Under the pieces are notes generated by a model. The model did not search any database and had not been told where the DNA came from. It saw nothing but the letters and a program-made list of their open reading frames with translations. A stretch of 64,000 nt of DNA from positions 1,550,001 through 1,614,000 of the forward strand of contig MARA01000001.1 of the NCBI GenBank assembly GCA_001792895.1. The letters are read 5' to 3'. The first letter of the stretch is position 1, and each line of letters opens with the position of its first letter. The position numbers and the translations under genes are program-made. This document shows positions 23,557 to 34,486 of the stretch, in pieces. This DNA is from Lentinus brumalis (lineage: Eukaryota > Basidiomycota > Agaricomycetes > Polyporales > Polyporaceae).

Positions 23557-25861
23557 ATGGACACAAACGCTTCGACAGGGCGCTTCTACCCGTTCACCAC
23601 ACCGACTTCTGCGACGCTGCCGTCCACCGCGAGTTCCCCAGACCCACAATATCGTCGTGATAGTTCTGGTTCGGATTCCGTCTCTGACGAAGATGGGAGT
23701 GCCTCGCAGCGCTCTCATCCCTCAGGACGGATTCCCCAGGGCTACGGCGGTCCGCGGGCACCATATGGGAGTCAAATTGGCCCTCCATTCCTCTCCAATC
23801 GTACAGAGTCTGCGACCGCCACAGTCTACGTCGACGACTCCCCGTACGTTCCGCCAACCTCTTCCCGTCCCTCCCATCCCTCGAATTTCATCGAAACCGG
23901 CCCCGATGCGCCTTTCAACCCGCCTATGCCGAACTTCCACTCCGGAATTCCGTCGTCGATGACCTCGACGACGGGGCACGCTGTACGCACTCTCTGCTTA
24001 TCTGATGAGGGCGGCTCTTTATCTGATTCACTTTTAGACTACGTTCAGACGCAACACTGGGCAGAACAGCCCGACAGGATCGCATGGGAGCGACCATAGC
24101 GGTGGTCAGAGTGGTAGTAGCCAGGGGAGCGCGTCGAGTGGCGTCGTAAGCAATGGTTCGCAGCCCCGGGATCCCCTCCTTCATGGACACGACGTGTTTC
24201 CCCCTTCTCAGCGCGTTTTGGCTCCTCCCGTGTTCAATCCCCATCATTACCCCGCCTACGATGAGCAATCCCTCCGCAGGGTTGGTATGGAACACGCTCG
24301 TATCGGCAGGGACCCCCTTCATGCTGAAAATGCCTACTATCGCCCACGCACACACACGTACCCACCTATGGGCGCAGACCAAGTGCCGCTGGGAATGGGG
24401 TCTCCCGACCACATGCAAATGGCTGGCTTTCCCCCCTCTCCCGACATGCAACTCCTTCCCATGCACACCGACGATGCTCACTATGACCGTGACATGCGCC
24501 AGGACCCCCTAATTCCCGGTCAAACGCGTATCCAGCTGCCACAGGATGTCGCGCCACAGTCCTACGACAACCTCGGTTACGGCAATTCCTCTCCATCGCA
24601 CCTTCGTGTAGGCGATGATGCCTACATCCCGACTTCTGATGCCGACATTCGCCGCATTCTGGGTCTCAGCCCTGATCAGGAGCTTAGTCTCAACGCCCTC
24701 GCGGACCCACCTCCCGGCCAGCGTCCCGGACAATCCATTCCTACTTTGTCTCAGCTTGCGATCCTCGGCAGCCAGGCTAAGCGGTTGACCCTTCAAGAGA
24801 TCTACCAGGCTTTGGAGGATAGGTTTGAATGGTTCCGCCTTAATAGGGACGACAAGTCGTGGCAGGTGCGTGCTTGCATCATTTTCAACCGGCGCGCCAC
24901 ACTGACACACATGCCCATGCAGAACTCCATTCGCCATAATCTGTCTCTCTACAAGTGCTTCCGCCGAATCGCGAAGCCTATCACTGAGCCGGGCAAGGGC
25001 AGCTACTGGGTCGTGGACTATTCCCGCGGCGCGGGCACGAAGCGTCCCCGCAAGCGCAACAAGCGCCCAACGAAGGCCCAGCTGCGTGCCATGCAGGTAG
25101 AGAAGGAAGCCCAGGGGACTCAGGAGGTCGTTGATGAAGGGGATAGCTCTCCCGACGACAAGGATGATGACGAAGGCTTCCCCTCGCCACCCGCTTCCAC
25201 ATACGATATCCCCATCGACCCGGCACTGCAAGACCATGGACATCAGGTTGGGCACGGTAGAACTCGTAGTGCTGCACGTAGTGCTGCCAGGCGTGGCAAC
25301 TCCCCCTATGCGCAGGGCGTGCAACCTGCTGCTCAGCAAGGCCGTCGTCAAGCTGCTGCCCCTGCGCCTTTCCCTAACATCGTCCCACCCACGTCCCGTC
25401 ACTCGTCTGCGACGTTCGGTCAGCCATCGTTTGGTCAGCCTTCGCTCGCCCCGACTGGCTTGTCGACATCGATGTTCGGACAGCCCTCCATGGGGAATCG
25501 GGCCACGTCTGGTGCCTGGCCGCCTCTGATGAACCAGCAGGCTGGCCAGATGTTCTTGCCTCCCCCGCACCCGCGCGCCATGGGCGGTCCTTCCACATCG
25601 GCGCCCGACATGTTTCAGGGTGGTCATGTTCGCACCAATTCAACGCGCGCGCACACTCTGCCTGACATGGGTGCACCGATCGGCCAGCAGCTGCCGCCCC
25701 TCCTTGGCGTCGACCAGATGCGCGACACTAGTGGCCGTTTTGTAGCTCGCGGTACCCTTCCTGGCTCGGTCCTAGGTGGATCGAGCCAGCAGTTCGTACA
25801 GGGCTCGGCGCGGTCTGGCAGCAGGCGCACCAGCTCGTCTTCGAACTCCTCTCGTGACTGA
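23557..25861 (+). CDS. Forkhead-domain transcription factor
   Basis: Sequence-specific DNA-binding regulator of the FOX winged-helix class, nuclear. Exons 23557-23982, 24038-24865 and 24923-25861 sum to 2,193 nt (730 aa). The long Ser/Pro-rich N-terminus (about 350 aa) has no domain I recognise. The forkhead domain follows: TLSQLAILGSQAKRLTLQEI, YQALEDRFEWFRLNRDDKSW, then QNSIRHNLSLYKCFRRIAKP and GKGSYWVVDY, ending in a basic tail TKRPRKRNKRPTKAQ. The usual KPPYSY start of the domain is replaced by GQRPGQSIP, so helix 1 begins atypically. The C-terminal 250 aa are Pro/Gln/Gly-rich with repeated TFGQPSFGQPS motifs, as in activation domains. The second intron (57 nt) lies inside the recognition helix and has no stop codon. 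Confidence 0.9.
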
Positions 25862-26719
25862 AAATGTCGTCTCAAGACGCCTTGACCACTGTGCGGCGCG
25901 CTGGACAGAATGGCAGAGCTTCGCTCAGTGCGTCTCGGAGCCCATGACTCCCTCGATCTCCACTGGACACGCCCATCATAATGACAAACACACCAACGAC
26001 CAACGACCTATCTATGACGACTCCATCTTCTGATATTAAAGTTCTGATATCCGCTGTCGTGCTCGGACAGGCCCTCTCTTTGTAGATAAGTAATTGCTTG
26101 CATAGTTTGCTCTAACGTACGTGCTCCCGCTATCGTGGTCACGGTTCTCTCGCGCTATGATGCTCTGTTCTCCATGTTTGACGTTGTCGTCGCTCATCGT
26201 TCTAGATGTTCTCTTGCATCTTGCATACGGTCTCCCCATTCCACTTTGTCTTAACGCAAATCCGCTTTTTGTCTGCCATGCTATGGGTTTCCCCTTCTCG
26301 CCTCTTCCCATCCCTGTGATCGTCGTTCTGCTCATCCTCCTTATTCTATATCATTGTACGAGTACGGTAGTTGTGGTGTGGCGTACATCTGTAGCGAGAT
26401 AACCTTCCAGCCTGTAGCACTACACTCATTACATGCTTGCATGTCCAGTGTGTGCCCCGGCTGCTCCCAATATATATGCTCGTTGGTTCCTTAATAGCTC
26501 CGATGGCCCGGCTACGCTGCGACGCGCAATGCATGCGCCCACCGACGCCTGCGATTCCGTCATCCCGTCTTCGGGGCCCCGGGAATCATCACAGGTATGG
26601 AAGGCTGCGCCCGCATCTGCAACATTGCATCCACAGAGACCACACGGCGCACACAATGACATCGCCCGGCACTGTACAGTTCAACGCCCTACGCTTCTCC
26701 CGCGATCCATGCTTGATGA
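25862..26719. other. Intergenic region between convergent genes
   Basis: This contains the forkhead 3' untranslated region and the AIG2-like 3' flank. A hydrophobic open frame on + (26121-26402) lies in it, but it is unspliced, lacks a domain and is probably 3'-UTR pyrimidine-rich sequence. Confidence 0.4.
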
Positions 26720-27945
26720 TCAGGCAATGATCTCTGCGGTCACGGCGGGCCCGACGTCCTCCGACCCCGGGAGAGAGGCGGGGTCGACGATCTCTGTGCG
26801 TAGCGTCTTCCCGTCGAGGTCGCGCCGGCGGTCTACCTCGATGTAGTTGTCTTCGTGCGCGCTGCGCCCGACCCACTTCCACGCGTTCTCGCGAACAAAG
26901 TCTTCGTAAGACCATAGCTCGGGACTGAGGTCGGTTAACGGACCGGCGTAAATGTATGTTTCGGCTGGGAGTGGGGCGGAGAGAGCGTCGAGAGGAGGCA
27001 GAGAGGGTGCGTCAAGCGGGACGACGTAGGCGTCAGTGGCAGCTGCCGATGAGGATGGGATGGAGCTCATGGGCACCGGGGTGAAGGATAGCGACGTCAA
27101 TGGCCCGAGTGGGTAAACCTCGACGTTCTCGCGTGTGTACTCCTGCACTTGTAAATCAATAATGCGAAGTATGGGCACCAGATAAGAGCGAGACGTACAT
27201 CCCCTTCGAAGAGGTCTAGCAGGTGGATATCGTGGTCGTTGAGGCCTTGCACGAAGGTACCGCGGACGGTGCGTTGATCGCGTGGGAGCTCTGCATGGCC
27301 TGCTGAGGCAAACAGCTCTCGGCTCCTGGAGAAAGGGAGGACAGCGGGATAGTCTGCACGCTGCTCGGCGTCGTCGGTGTGAGATTCTGATCAGTTGCAA
27401 CCGGGAGTACAGGGTGCACACCTTGATCTTGTGACGTGTATGTTCCTGTCATCATCAGGCAGGTCAGCAACGCACTGCTCTAAGTATTTTGACTCTTTGA
27501 GCGAAACCTACAAGGAGCAACGCTGGACAGATTTGTAGATGGCCACCTTCGTGCCCGATGACTCGGCGCAGGATCGATGGGTGTAAGAGTGTCCCGTAGA
27601 AGAAAGCAAAGTGAGACATTCTGGCCGGTGCCTGCTCTTATAGAGGTGCTCCTTCTTAGCAGTTTGGATCGTGTAAGGTTACGTGGTAGTAGGATGGGGC
27701 TGTGAACAGGACTATTGGGCAGAGATGAGAAAGACAAAAAGCGGAATATTCTCAACTTCACGGTATTGTTGATAAGATAAGGAGCCTGCCGTCGTCGAGT
27801 TTCTCAGCACTAGGGAAACCCGGAAATTGCTCCCATTTTGATGATTGGCGTGGCACGCAATAGAGAACGCGCACATACATAATGACAGGGCAAGGAGGAG
27901 GCGCAAGTCATGACGCGTGCGTGCGTGGCGATGCGCGGCCGCCTT
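26700..27945 (-). repeat. Inverted duplication, left arm (intact AIG2-like gene)
   Basis: The AIG2-like gene and about 300 bp upstream match the plus-strand segment 31535-32580 in inverted orientation. Shared landmarks are the leader AGCAGGCACCGGCCAGAATG, most exon sequence, the intron positions, and an upstream block including CATCGCCACGCACG. The left arm has about 150 bp of upstream sequence missing from the right arm. Confidence 0.75.
26720..27619 (-). CDS. AIG2-like gamma-glutamylcyclotransferase-fold protein
   Basis: Small cyclotransferase-fold enzyme of the AIG2/GGACT group, probably releasing 5-oxoproline from gamma-glutamyl substrates. Exons 27619-27512, 27445-27422, 27360-27199 and 27142-26720 sum to 717 nt (238 aa). 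The signature YGTL lies in MSHFAFFYGTLLHPSILRRV. Family features EHTRHKIKRADYPAV, RTVRGTFVQGLNDHD, LLDLFEGDEYTRENVEVYPL (carrying the catalytic-type Glu) and ETYIYAGPLTDLSPELW follow. Exon 2 is only 24 nt. It is the intact member of an inverted pair; a broken copy lies at about 31738-32560 beyond the MetRS gene. The exact substrate cannot be told from sequence. Confidence 0.82.
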
Positions 27946-28518
27946 CCACTTCTGGCAGTGGTTAACGGGTTCAACGTTCAACCGTATCCTCGCTGTCAAT
28001 GTTGGCATGTTTGTCATGGGCCACACTACCTCAGGCATTGCCAGGTCCGCAGGAGAGCAATGATTCTACAGCTTGTCACTATGAAACCGCCCTCGGTGCG
28101 GACTGGCAGCCTGAGGATGCATCGGAGTTACTTCTCAACTGTCACGATTCGCATGGCATTCGCCAATACAACAAGGGCGGAAGGAGCGAGGTGTCCGAGC
28201 TCAGGATTCATGTTAGGGACGCAGAATGTATGTTGGGAAACATGAATAGATGGGTCAGCCTGAGGATGAAGGTGCAAAATGATATATACATCACTATGAT
28301 TCAACGCAGCGCGCCCAGTGTTGAGACTGGCTACAGCCGCAGGATACAGATCGTTCTTCTTCTTCTTCTACGGGTACACCCCAATGCATTACCGCAGTGG
28401 CAGCCGCAGGCTAGCCACACCACCCACAGTGCACAATATCGCGACATCGCACCCCGACTCTGGCCGCAATCAAGGCTAGTCATCCACCCAGGCCCGACAA
28501 CGCCTACGCAAGTAACGC
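27946..28518. other. Intergenic region, no gene seen
   Basis: About 0.6 kb between the duplication arm and the MetRS stop codon. I see no domain, RNA or repeat. Confidence 0.35.
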
Positions 28519-31321
28519 TTACTGCTTCTTGCTCAGCTCGGCCAACTCCGTCTTCAGCCGCTTCAGCTCGTCAACCGCTTTCGCGATCTCCTTGTCGCCC
28601 TCCTCGCTCTTTGGCCGCGCCTTCAGCTCGCGCACGACGTTCCCCTGCTCCGCGACCTTCTGCTCCCACGCAAGCACCTCCGCGCTCTTCGGGCCCGTAT
28701 TAGCGTTAACCTCCGCCGCCGCCTTCTGAGCCGCCTTCTTCTGTGCGGCCGCCTTGCGCTTCGACATTCCCGGGACGACGTGCGTCGCGTCCGCATCGGC
28801 CACTGCCTCGGGCTGCTGCTTCGCCCCCGCGAACTTGTCGCGCCAGACGTCCGCCATCTTGTCGTCGATGCGCTTGAAGAGATGCTCGGGCGTGCCGATG
28901 ACGTGCCCCGCGAGGAGGTCGTTCGAGAACATGTCGGGGACCGCGCGAGGCGGGGCATTGAGCTGCGTAAGCATCGCTGCCTCCGTCGAGGGCATGAACG
29001 GGTGGATGAGCGCGGAGAGGAGGTAGATGAGATTGAGCGCGCGCGAGACGACCTGAGCGCAGCGCTTCGGGTTCTCGGTCATGAGCTGCTTGTTGAGCCC
29101 GGAGGCCTGCAAATAGAGGTTCCCGCGCGCGGAGATAGACATGACGGTGTGCAGGCCGGCACGCAGCTTGACGGCGTCCATGTTGTCGACGTACTCCTTG
29201 AGGAGGTTGTTGACCTCGGTGATGAAGTCCGCGTCATGCTCGTCGTTCGGGGAGTACGGGCCAGGCGCGTCGCCGCTGTCGGGAATCGTGCTGTCGTACT
29301 GCGATGCCACGAACTTGAGCGCACGGTTCGTGAAGTTGCCGAAGCTATCATGAATCGGTCAGCGGGCATCGAGAACCTGACAACGCATACACGTACTTAT
29401 TCAGCAGGATGTTGTTATTGGCGGCGATCTGCAGGGATGTGAGGAGATGGAATGGTAGATATGTCGGTGTCACTTACGCAGTCTGCCCATGAGAACATCG
29501 CATCTGCAGTCTCCGGACGTGTCGAGATGAGGTAATACCTCCAGACGGACGGCGGGATTCCCGTCTCCTTCGCTGCAGGTCCGAAGACACCACGATTATG
29601 GCTCTTCGAGAACTTGCCGCCCTCATAGTTGAGGTACTCTTCGCGACATGTGTCAGCACTTGACGAGCAAACAAAGCACGAGAGCGGGAGACAGCTCACC
29701 TGTCGTGGAAAGATGGTGGAGCATGGTCCAATCGCGGCCGTCGCCGATCTGTACGGAGGGGAAGTAGATAGTGTGGAAGTAGACGTTGTCCTTGCCCATG
29801 AACTGGTATAGGCGGACATTCCTGGGGTCGAACCACCATCTCTTCCAATCGGACGTGTAGTTGGCGGTGATACTTGGGTATCCAATGCAGGCTTCGAACT
29901 GGATGCATGCTGTGAGCATTATGTCGGCCTCTAGAGGGCGCGTTGCCTGCTTACCCAGACATCTGAGGGAAGATGAGTCTGATGCGCACACACGAAGCAA
30001 GAGAAGAGACATACAAAGGACCTTGCCATCCATGCCTTCATGATCCTTCCCTTCTACGTGCGGCACAGGAACACCCCATGTAAGGTCTCGTGTGACAGGG
30101 CTCGGGCGCAAACCCGCCTTCAGACGCTCGTCGATGAGCTTGCCCTCCGCGTTAATGACTGCGTTCGGCGACCACTTGCCCTCCTTGTAAGACTTCCTGA
30201 TCCACTCCTCCGTGCGAGGTTGCAGCTCGTTCAGGCGGATGTACATGTGCGCCGTCGTGCGTGTCGTCACAGAGTGCGTCCTGTCGACCAGACAGCGAGG
30301 GTTGATGAGTTCGACAGCGTCGAGCGTCCTCCCGCAGACATCGCATTGGTCGCCACGGGCGTCCTAGCGTAAACGAGTCAGCGTGTTTGTTAGCAGACCG
30401 AAAGGACCTGCTCACATCGGATCCACAATGGGGGCATGTTCCCTCGACGAACCGATCTGCGAGGAATCTTAAGCTTTGTAAGTAAAGTGTGTTGCTGCCA
30501 ATGCGTATCAGCGACGTACTTATTGCAGCTGACGCAGAAAGTTTGTTCCTTCTCTAGTCGCTCTAGATATCCGTGCTTGGCGAGGTTGACATAGATCTCT
30601 TGCGAGATCCTGGTACGAGGATGAGCCATGGCACAGAGAGAACGACAGTGGTAAGGCTCACTCGGTATGTAGCGGTGTCGACGTACGGCCGAAATGGTCG
30701 AAGCTAACTCGGTATCTGTCATTCTGACGCAATCTACGGGAAGGGTGACAGCGTACCTCAGCTCGAACCACTTGTACGTCTCGACATGCAGAGCGTTGTA
30801 CTTGTCGCATAGCGCCCTCGGGGTGAGGCCCTCCTTGAGAGCCTGCGTCTCAGTAGCAGTTCCGTACTCATCGGTCCCGCAGATGTACAATGTTCTCCGA
30901 TTGCGGGTGCCTGTACGGGGGCGGTGTCAATGCGCGATCGATTGCGAACGTAGGACTGCTCACGGTTATAGCTACCGAAGAGGTGAGTCAGTACGAACCC
31001 TCAGCAAACAGCGCAGTGTAACGCGTACCGGGCGAAGACGTCGGCACTGAGGGTGCTTCCAATGATGTTTCCTGCACGCGACTCGGCAAGGGGTCTTCCA
31101 TGTGCTCAGTGTGGCGGACGCACCTAGATGAGGCACATTGTTGCAGTAGGGAAGGGCGGAGGTAATCAGAACGTTTGATTCTCCTTCCGCAGGGAGGCTG
31201 CATCGTGCGGGCTGGGTTGAGAGTGCCGTCAAGGACAGAAGACGCGTGCTCCGTACATTGTTTCTCCGGGTCTAGGAACCGCACGCAGCAAGCCCTCCGC
31301 CTGGCGAATTTTCTGTGTCAT
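28519..31321 (-). CDS. MES1: Cytosolic methionyl-tRNA synthetase with C-terminal WHEP-like domain
   Basis: Class I synthetase that charges initiator and elongator tRNA-Met. Fourteen exons (31321-31280, 31211-31124, 31071-31029, 30971-30964, 30910-30757, 30703-30662, 30609-30520, 30473-30416, 30363-30015, 29962-29955, 29898-29700, 29638-29478, 29428-29397, 29344-28519) sum to 2,100 nt (699 aa). The HIGH-equivalent is in [25 protein letters not shown] is KFSKS in [16 protein letters not shown]. Zinc-knuckle cysteines occur in FCVSCN, CPHCG and [18 protein letters not shown] and the anticodon-binding helices follow. The C-terminus ([20 protein letters not shown]) resembles a WHEP domain. Two exons are exactly 8 nt. 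The first exon and its start are the least certain part because the donor is weak. Confidence 0.92.
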
Positions 31322-31534
31322 GGCCTTCGCAGTCTCGACGTCGTCGTTTGAAACACCCAAGGAGCAAGGAGCGATGAAAGCAAGCACCAGTGTAGCTGGA
31401 GAGGATAGAGGTCGAAGACTCGCAAGAGTGCAGAGCAGGTTGAGAGTATGCGGCAAAGTGATCGCAGGACAAGATCTAGCTCGATATCTAAGCGAGCCCT
31501 GACTCGATCTAAACACACGCAAATAACGCGTCTC

Positions 31535-32580
31535 GTGCATCGCCACGCACGCGTCGCGACTCGCGCCTTCTCCTCCTGTCCGATGTGCGCGTCCTCTATT
31601 GCATGCCACACTGTAATGTAATGTATAGAATGTAGTCAGTGTTTTGGAAGGCCACTGACCGGTGCTGAGAAACTCAACGATGCCAGGCCCCGTCAAGGGT
31701 CTGAAGAAGGAGCACTCCTGGCACAAGAGCAGGCACCGGCCAGAATGTCGGGACGCTCTTACACCCATCCATCCTGCGTCGAGTCATCGGTCACGAAGGT
31801 GACCATTTAAGAATCTGTCCAGCGTTGCTCTCCGTAAGTTTCCTTTAAAATACTCTGAGCAGTGCGTTGCTGACCTGCTTGACGGTGACAGGAACATACA
31901 CGTCCCAAGACCAAGGTGTGCACCAAGTCCTCCCGGTTGCAACTGATCAGAACCTCACATTGACGACGCCGAGCAGCGTGCAGACTATCCCGCTGTTCTC
32001 CCTTACTCCAGGAGCCGAGAGCTGTTTGCCTCAGCAGGCCACGCAGAGCTCCCACGCGATCAACGCACCGTCCGCGGTACCTTCGTGCAAGGCCTCAACG
32101 ACCACGATACCCACCTGCTAGACCTCTTCGAAGGGAATGTACGTCCCGTATTCTCTCTTTCGCCCCTGTTACGCATTATTGATTTAAAAGTGCAGGAGTA
32201 CACACGCGAGATCGTTGAGGTATACCCACTCGGGCCACTAACGTCGCTATCCTCGACCCCGGTGTCCACGAGCCTGAGCTCCATCCCATCCTCATCGACG
32301 GCTGCCACTAACTCTTACGTTGTCCCGCTTGACGGACGCACCCTCTCTGCCTCCTCTCGACGCTCACTCCCAGTCGAAACATACATCTACGCCGGCCCGT
32401 TAACCGACCTAAGTCCCGAGTTGTGGTGTTATGAAGACTTTGTCCGCGAGTTCGCGTGGAAGTGAGTCGAGCGCAGCCCGCACGAAGTCGACTACACCGA
32501 GGTCTACGCGGGCGCGACCTCAACGGCAAGACGCTACGCACGGAGATCATCGACGCTTGGGGTGAATCGCTGATGTGATC
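31535..32580 (+). repeat. Inverted duplication, right arm
   Basis: Inverted partner of 26700-27945, separated from it by the MetRS gene and its flanks. The match starts in the upstream block near 31535 (CATCGCCACGCACG), continues through the leader at about 31703-31747 and covers the degenerate AIG2-like coding region to about 32560. Ends are approximate. Confidence 0.7.
31738..32560 (+). pseudogene. Decayed inverted copy of the AIG2-like gene
   Basis: Clearly homologous to the gene at 26720-27619, including exon EHTRPKTK, the block RADYPAVLPYSRSRELFASA and the tail ETYIYAGPLTDLSPELW, with intron positions kept. It is broken twice. About 19 bp are missing right after ATGTC near 31753, removing the YGTL signature and shifting frame. 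In the last exon the Lys-Trp pair of the intact copy reads Lys-stop (TGA at 32463-32465). Further indels follow. It is therefore very unlikely to make the enzyme. High identity to the intact copy points to a fairly recent duplication. Confidence 0.8.
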
Positions 32581-33075
32581 AACCCGCATTGGTCGACTCA
32601 GGACAGTACAGGATCCCCTTCCTCGCACCTGCGGACCATTAGGGGGTACTACAGTCAACTCCCATTCACCGCGTGTACTACGTCGTTAGCTTTCATGACA
32701 GTGTAGGATCCCACCCTACACAAGTCTACATACGCTGATGTCTAGCAGTGATGTTCTCTCGGTAAACTCAGTGATACTTATCTTCGTGTTGCCGACAAAC
32801 CGCAGTCGTCGGAGTGCCCAATCATTTTGCGCTATATGTCCTGACCTCAGGCTTCCAGTCTCTGAGCTGCTTCCAGTCCTTACCGTCTCCGAGGACATCG
32901 GGACGCCGCCGTTCCCTTGTGGCAAGTGACATCGAGGCACCGGATCACCGCAGTCCCAGGACCAATAAGTAAGGATGAGTCTAGACTGTATGGCCCTCTC
33001 TTCCCACGACTCCACTGATATCATGGCTAGTATATAAACCACACTCTGGCGACATCTTCCAGCTTGTCGGCCAAC
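32581..33075. other. Intergenic region, alpha/beta hydrolase promoter
   Basis: About 0.5 kb with a TATA-like AGTATATAAAC at about 33029-33039, roughly 40 bp upstream of the hydrolase start codon. No gene is supported. Confidence 0.4.
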
Positions 33076-34449
33076 ATGTCATCATCAGCAAGTGAGCAGA
33101 AATTCGTGAAGACGAACTTGAGAATACCTTCGAAGATCCCTGGCTGGAACCTGGACGCATGGAAGTATCTTCCCAAAGCCGCGGGCAGCCAGCCGAAGGG
33201 CCTGCCCATCATCGTCATGTATGTACCACCGATAGCAGTCGCAGCCCTGCTCGAGGTCCCGTATACTACTCATACTAATCCCCTCACTAGGGCGCACGGT
33301 ATCACCGCGAACAAGCTGATGGGACTTGGAGAGTACGCCGGAGAATTCGCTGCCCTCGGTTATGGCGTCGTCGTGTTCGACTATCGAAGATGGGGCGCGT
33401 CTGGTAAGCCTCATGCACATCTGTCCGGATAGCCTACGATACTAGGTCAGAGCATGCTCAGCCTGGTTCAATCTGCAGACGGGACGCCGCGGCATGTCGT
33501 TTACGTCTCGGAGCAACTGGAAGACTACCGAACGGTCGTTAAATTCTGCAGGCAGCAACCCGAGTTTGACCCGCAGCGCGTCATCCTCTGGGGGTCCAGC
33601 TTTGCAGGTAAGTTCCCCGATGACCACGTAGCGCGCAGTGCTGACACTCCTGTGCCTTACAGGCGGTCATGTGGTGACGCTAGCAAGTGAGGTGAGATCG
33701 TTGGAGCCTCGCATCACGCTCGCATAGACTGACAGTCTGACACTATAGAAAGAGCTCAACCTCACGGCAGTAGTCTCTCAATGCCCTTATCTCGGGCATG
33801 CGTCAATATCTCCACTGAGCCTGGGCTTCGTGAAGACATTCATGAAGGGCGTGCTGGACATCCTGTATCAGGCTGTGGGCCTCGGTCCGCTATATATGCC
33901 GGCGGTTGCCCACCCAGGAGGAGTGGGCCTCATGACAACGCCGGGCTCTTACGAAGGAATGTTCGGGATTCTCACTCAGGAAGGGTGAGTCAGTGTGCAT
34001 TGCGACCGTCCCTCCGAGGCTCATTTGCCATGCGTATAGAATTTATCCGAACGAGGTTCGTCGTCATTATCATATATTATATTCTCTCGAGCTCATTTCC
34101 GTACTGTGATGTCAGGTCAACGCATCGGCTCTCTTCGAGTTTCCCTTCTACAATCCGAACGCAACGGGGGGCAATATTACATGTCCGGTCAAGTTGATTG
34201 CATCCAGGCAAGATAATCTCTGCCCGTACAGCAGAGTGGAGGAGCTCGCACGTCTGTCAACTCAAGTGGAGGTACACGAAGTGCCTGGCGGTAAGTCGTA
34301 TATGTCAGATATCCGTGCAACCTCTCAATCAATGCCTGTCCGCATCGTCCGTGACAGGTCACTTCGAGTTGTACCCCGGAATGCCGCATTATGAAGAGGG
34401 GCTGGCGGCCGAGAAGGATTTCTTGTTGAAGCGCGTGCCGCCCAACTAG
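33076..34449 (+). CDS. Alpha/beta hydrolase, dienelactone-hydrolase-like/X-Pro-peptidase-like fold
   Basis: Serine hydrolase of the alpha/beta fold; substrate unknown. Exons 33076-33218, 33291-33403, 33446-33607, 33663-33691, 33749-33984, 34040-34055, 34116-34290 and 34358-34449 sum to 966 nt (321 aa). The oxyanion strand is IIVMAHGITANK. The nucleophile elbow is WGSSFAGGH, split by an intron between AG and GH. The acid is probably the Asp in SRQDNLCPYSRVEEL and the base the His in VPGGHFELYPG. There is no signal peptide, so it is probably cytosolic. Exon 6 is only 16 nt. Its stop codon lies 37 bp from the stop of the convergent pterin dehydratase gene. An esterase or acyl hydrolase role is an inference. 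Confidence 0.85.
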
Positions 34450-34486
34450 GCATACTTAATGTGTATTGTTGCATGCCTTAGACGAA

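Noticed and set aside
26121..26402. Hydrophobic 93-codon frame on + downstream of the forkhead gene
   Set aside because: It is unspliced, in the expected 3' untranslated region, and its hydrophobicity follows from pyrimidine-rich DNA. No domain or start context supports it.
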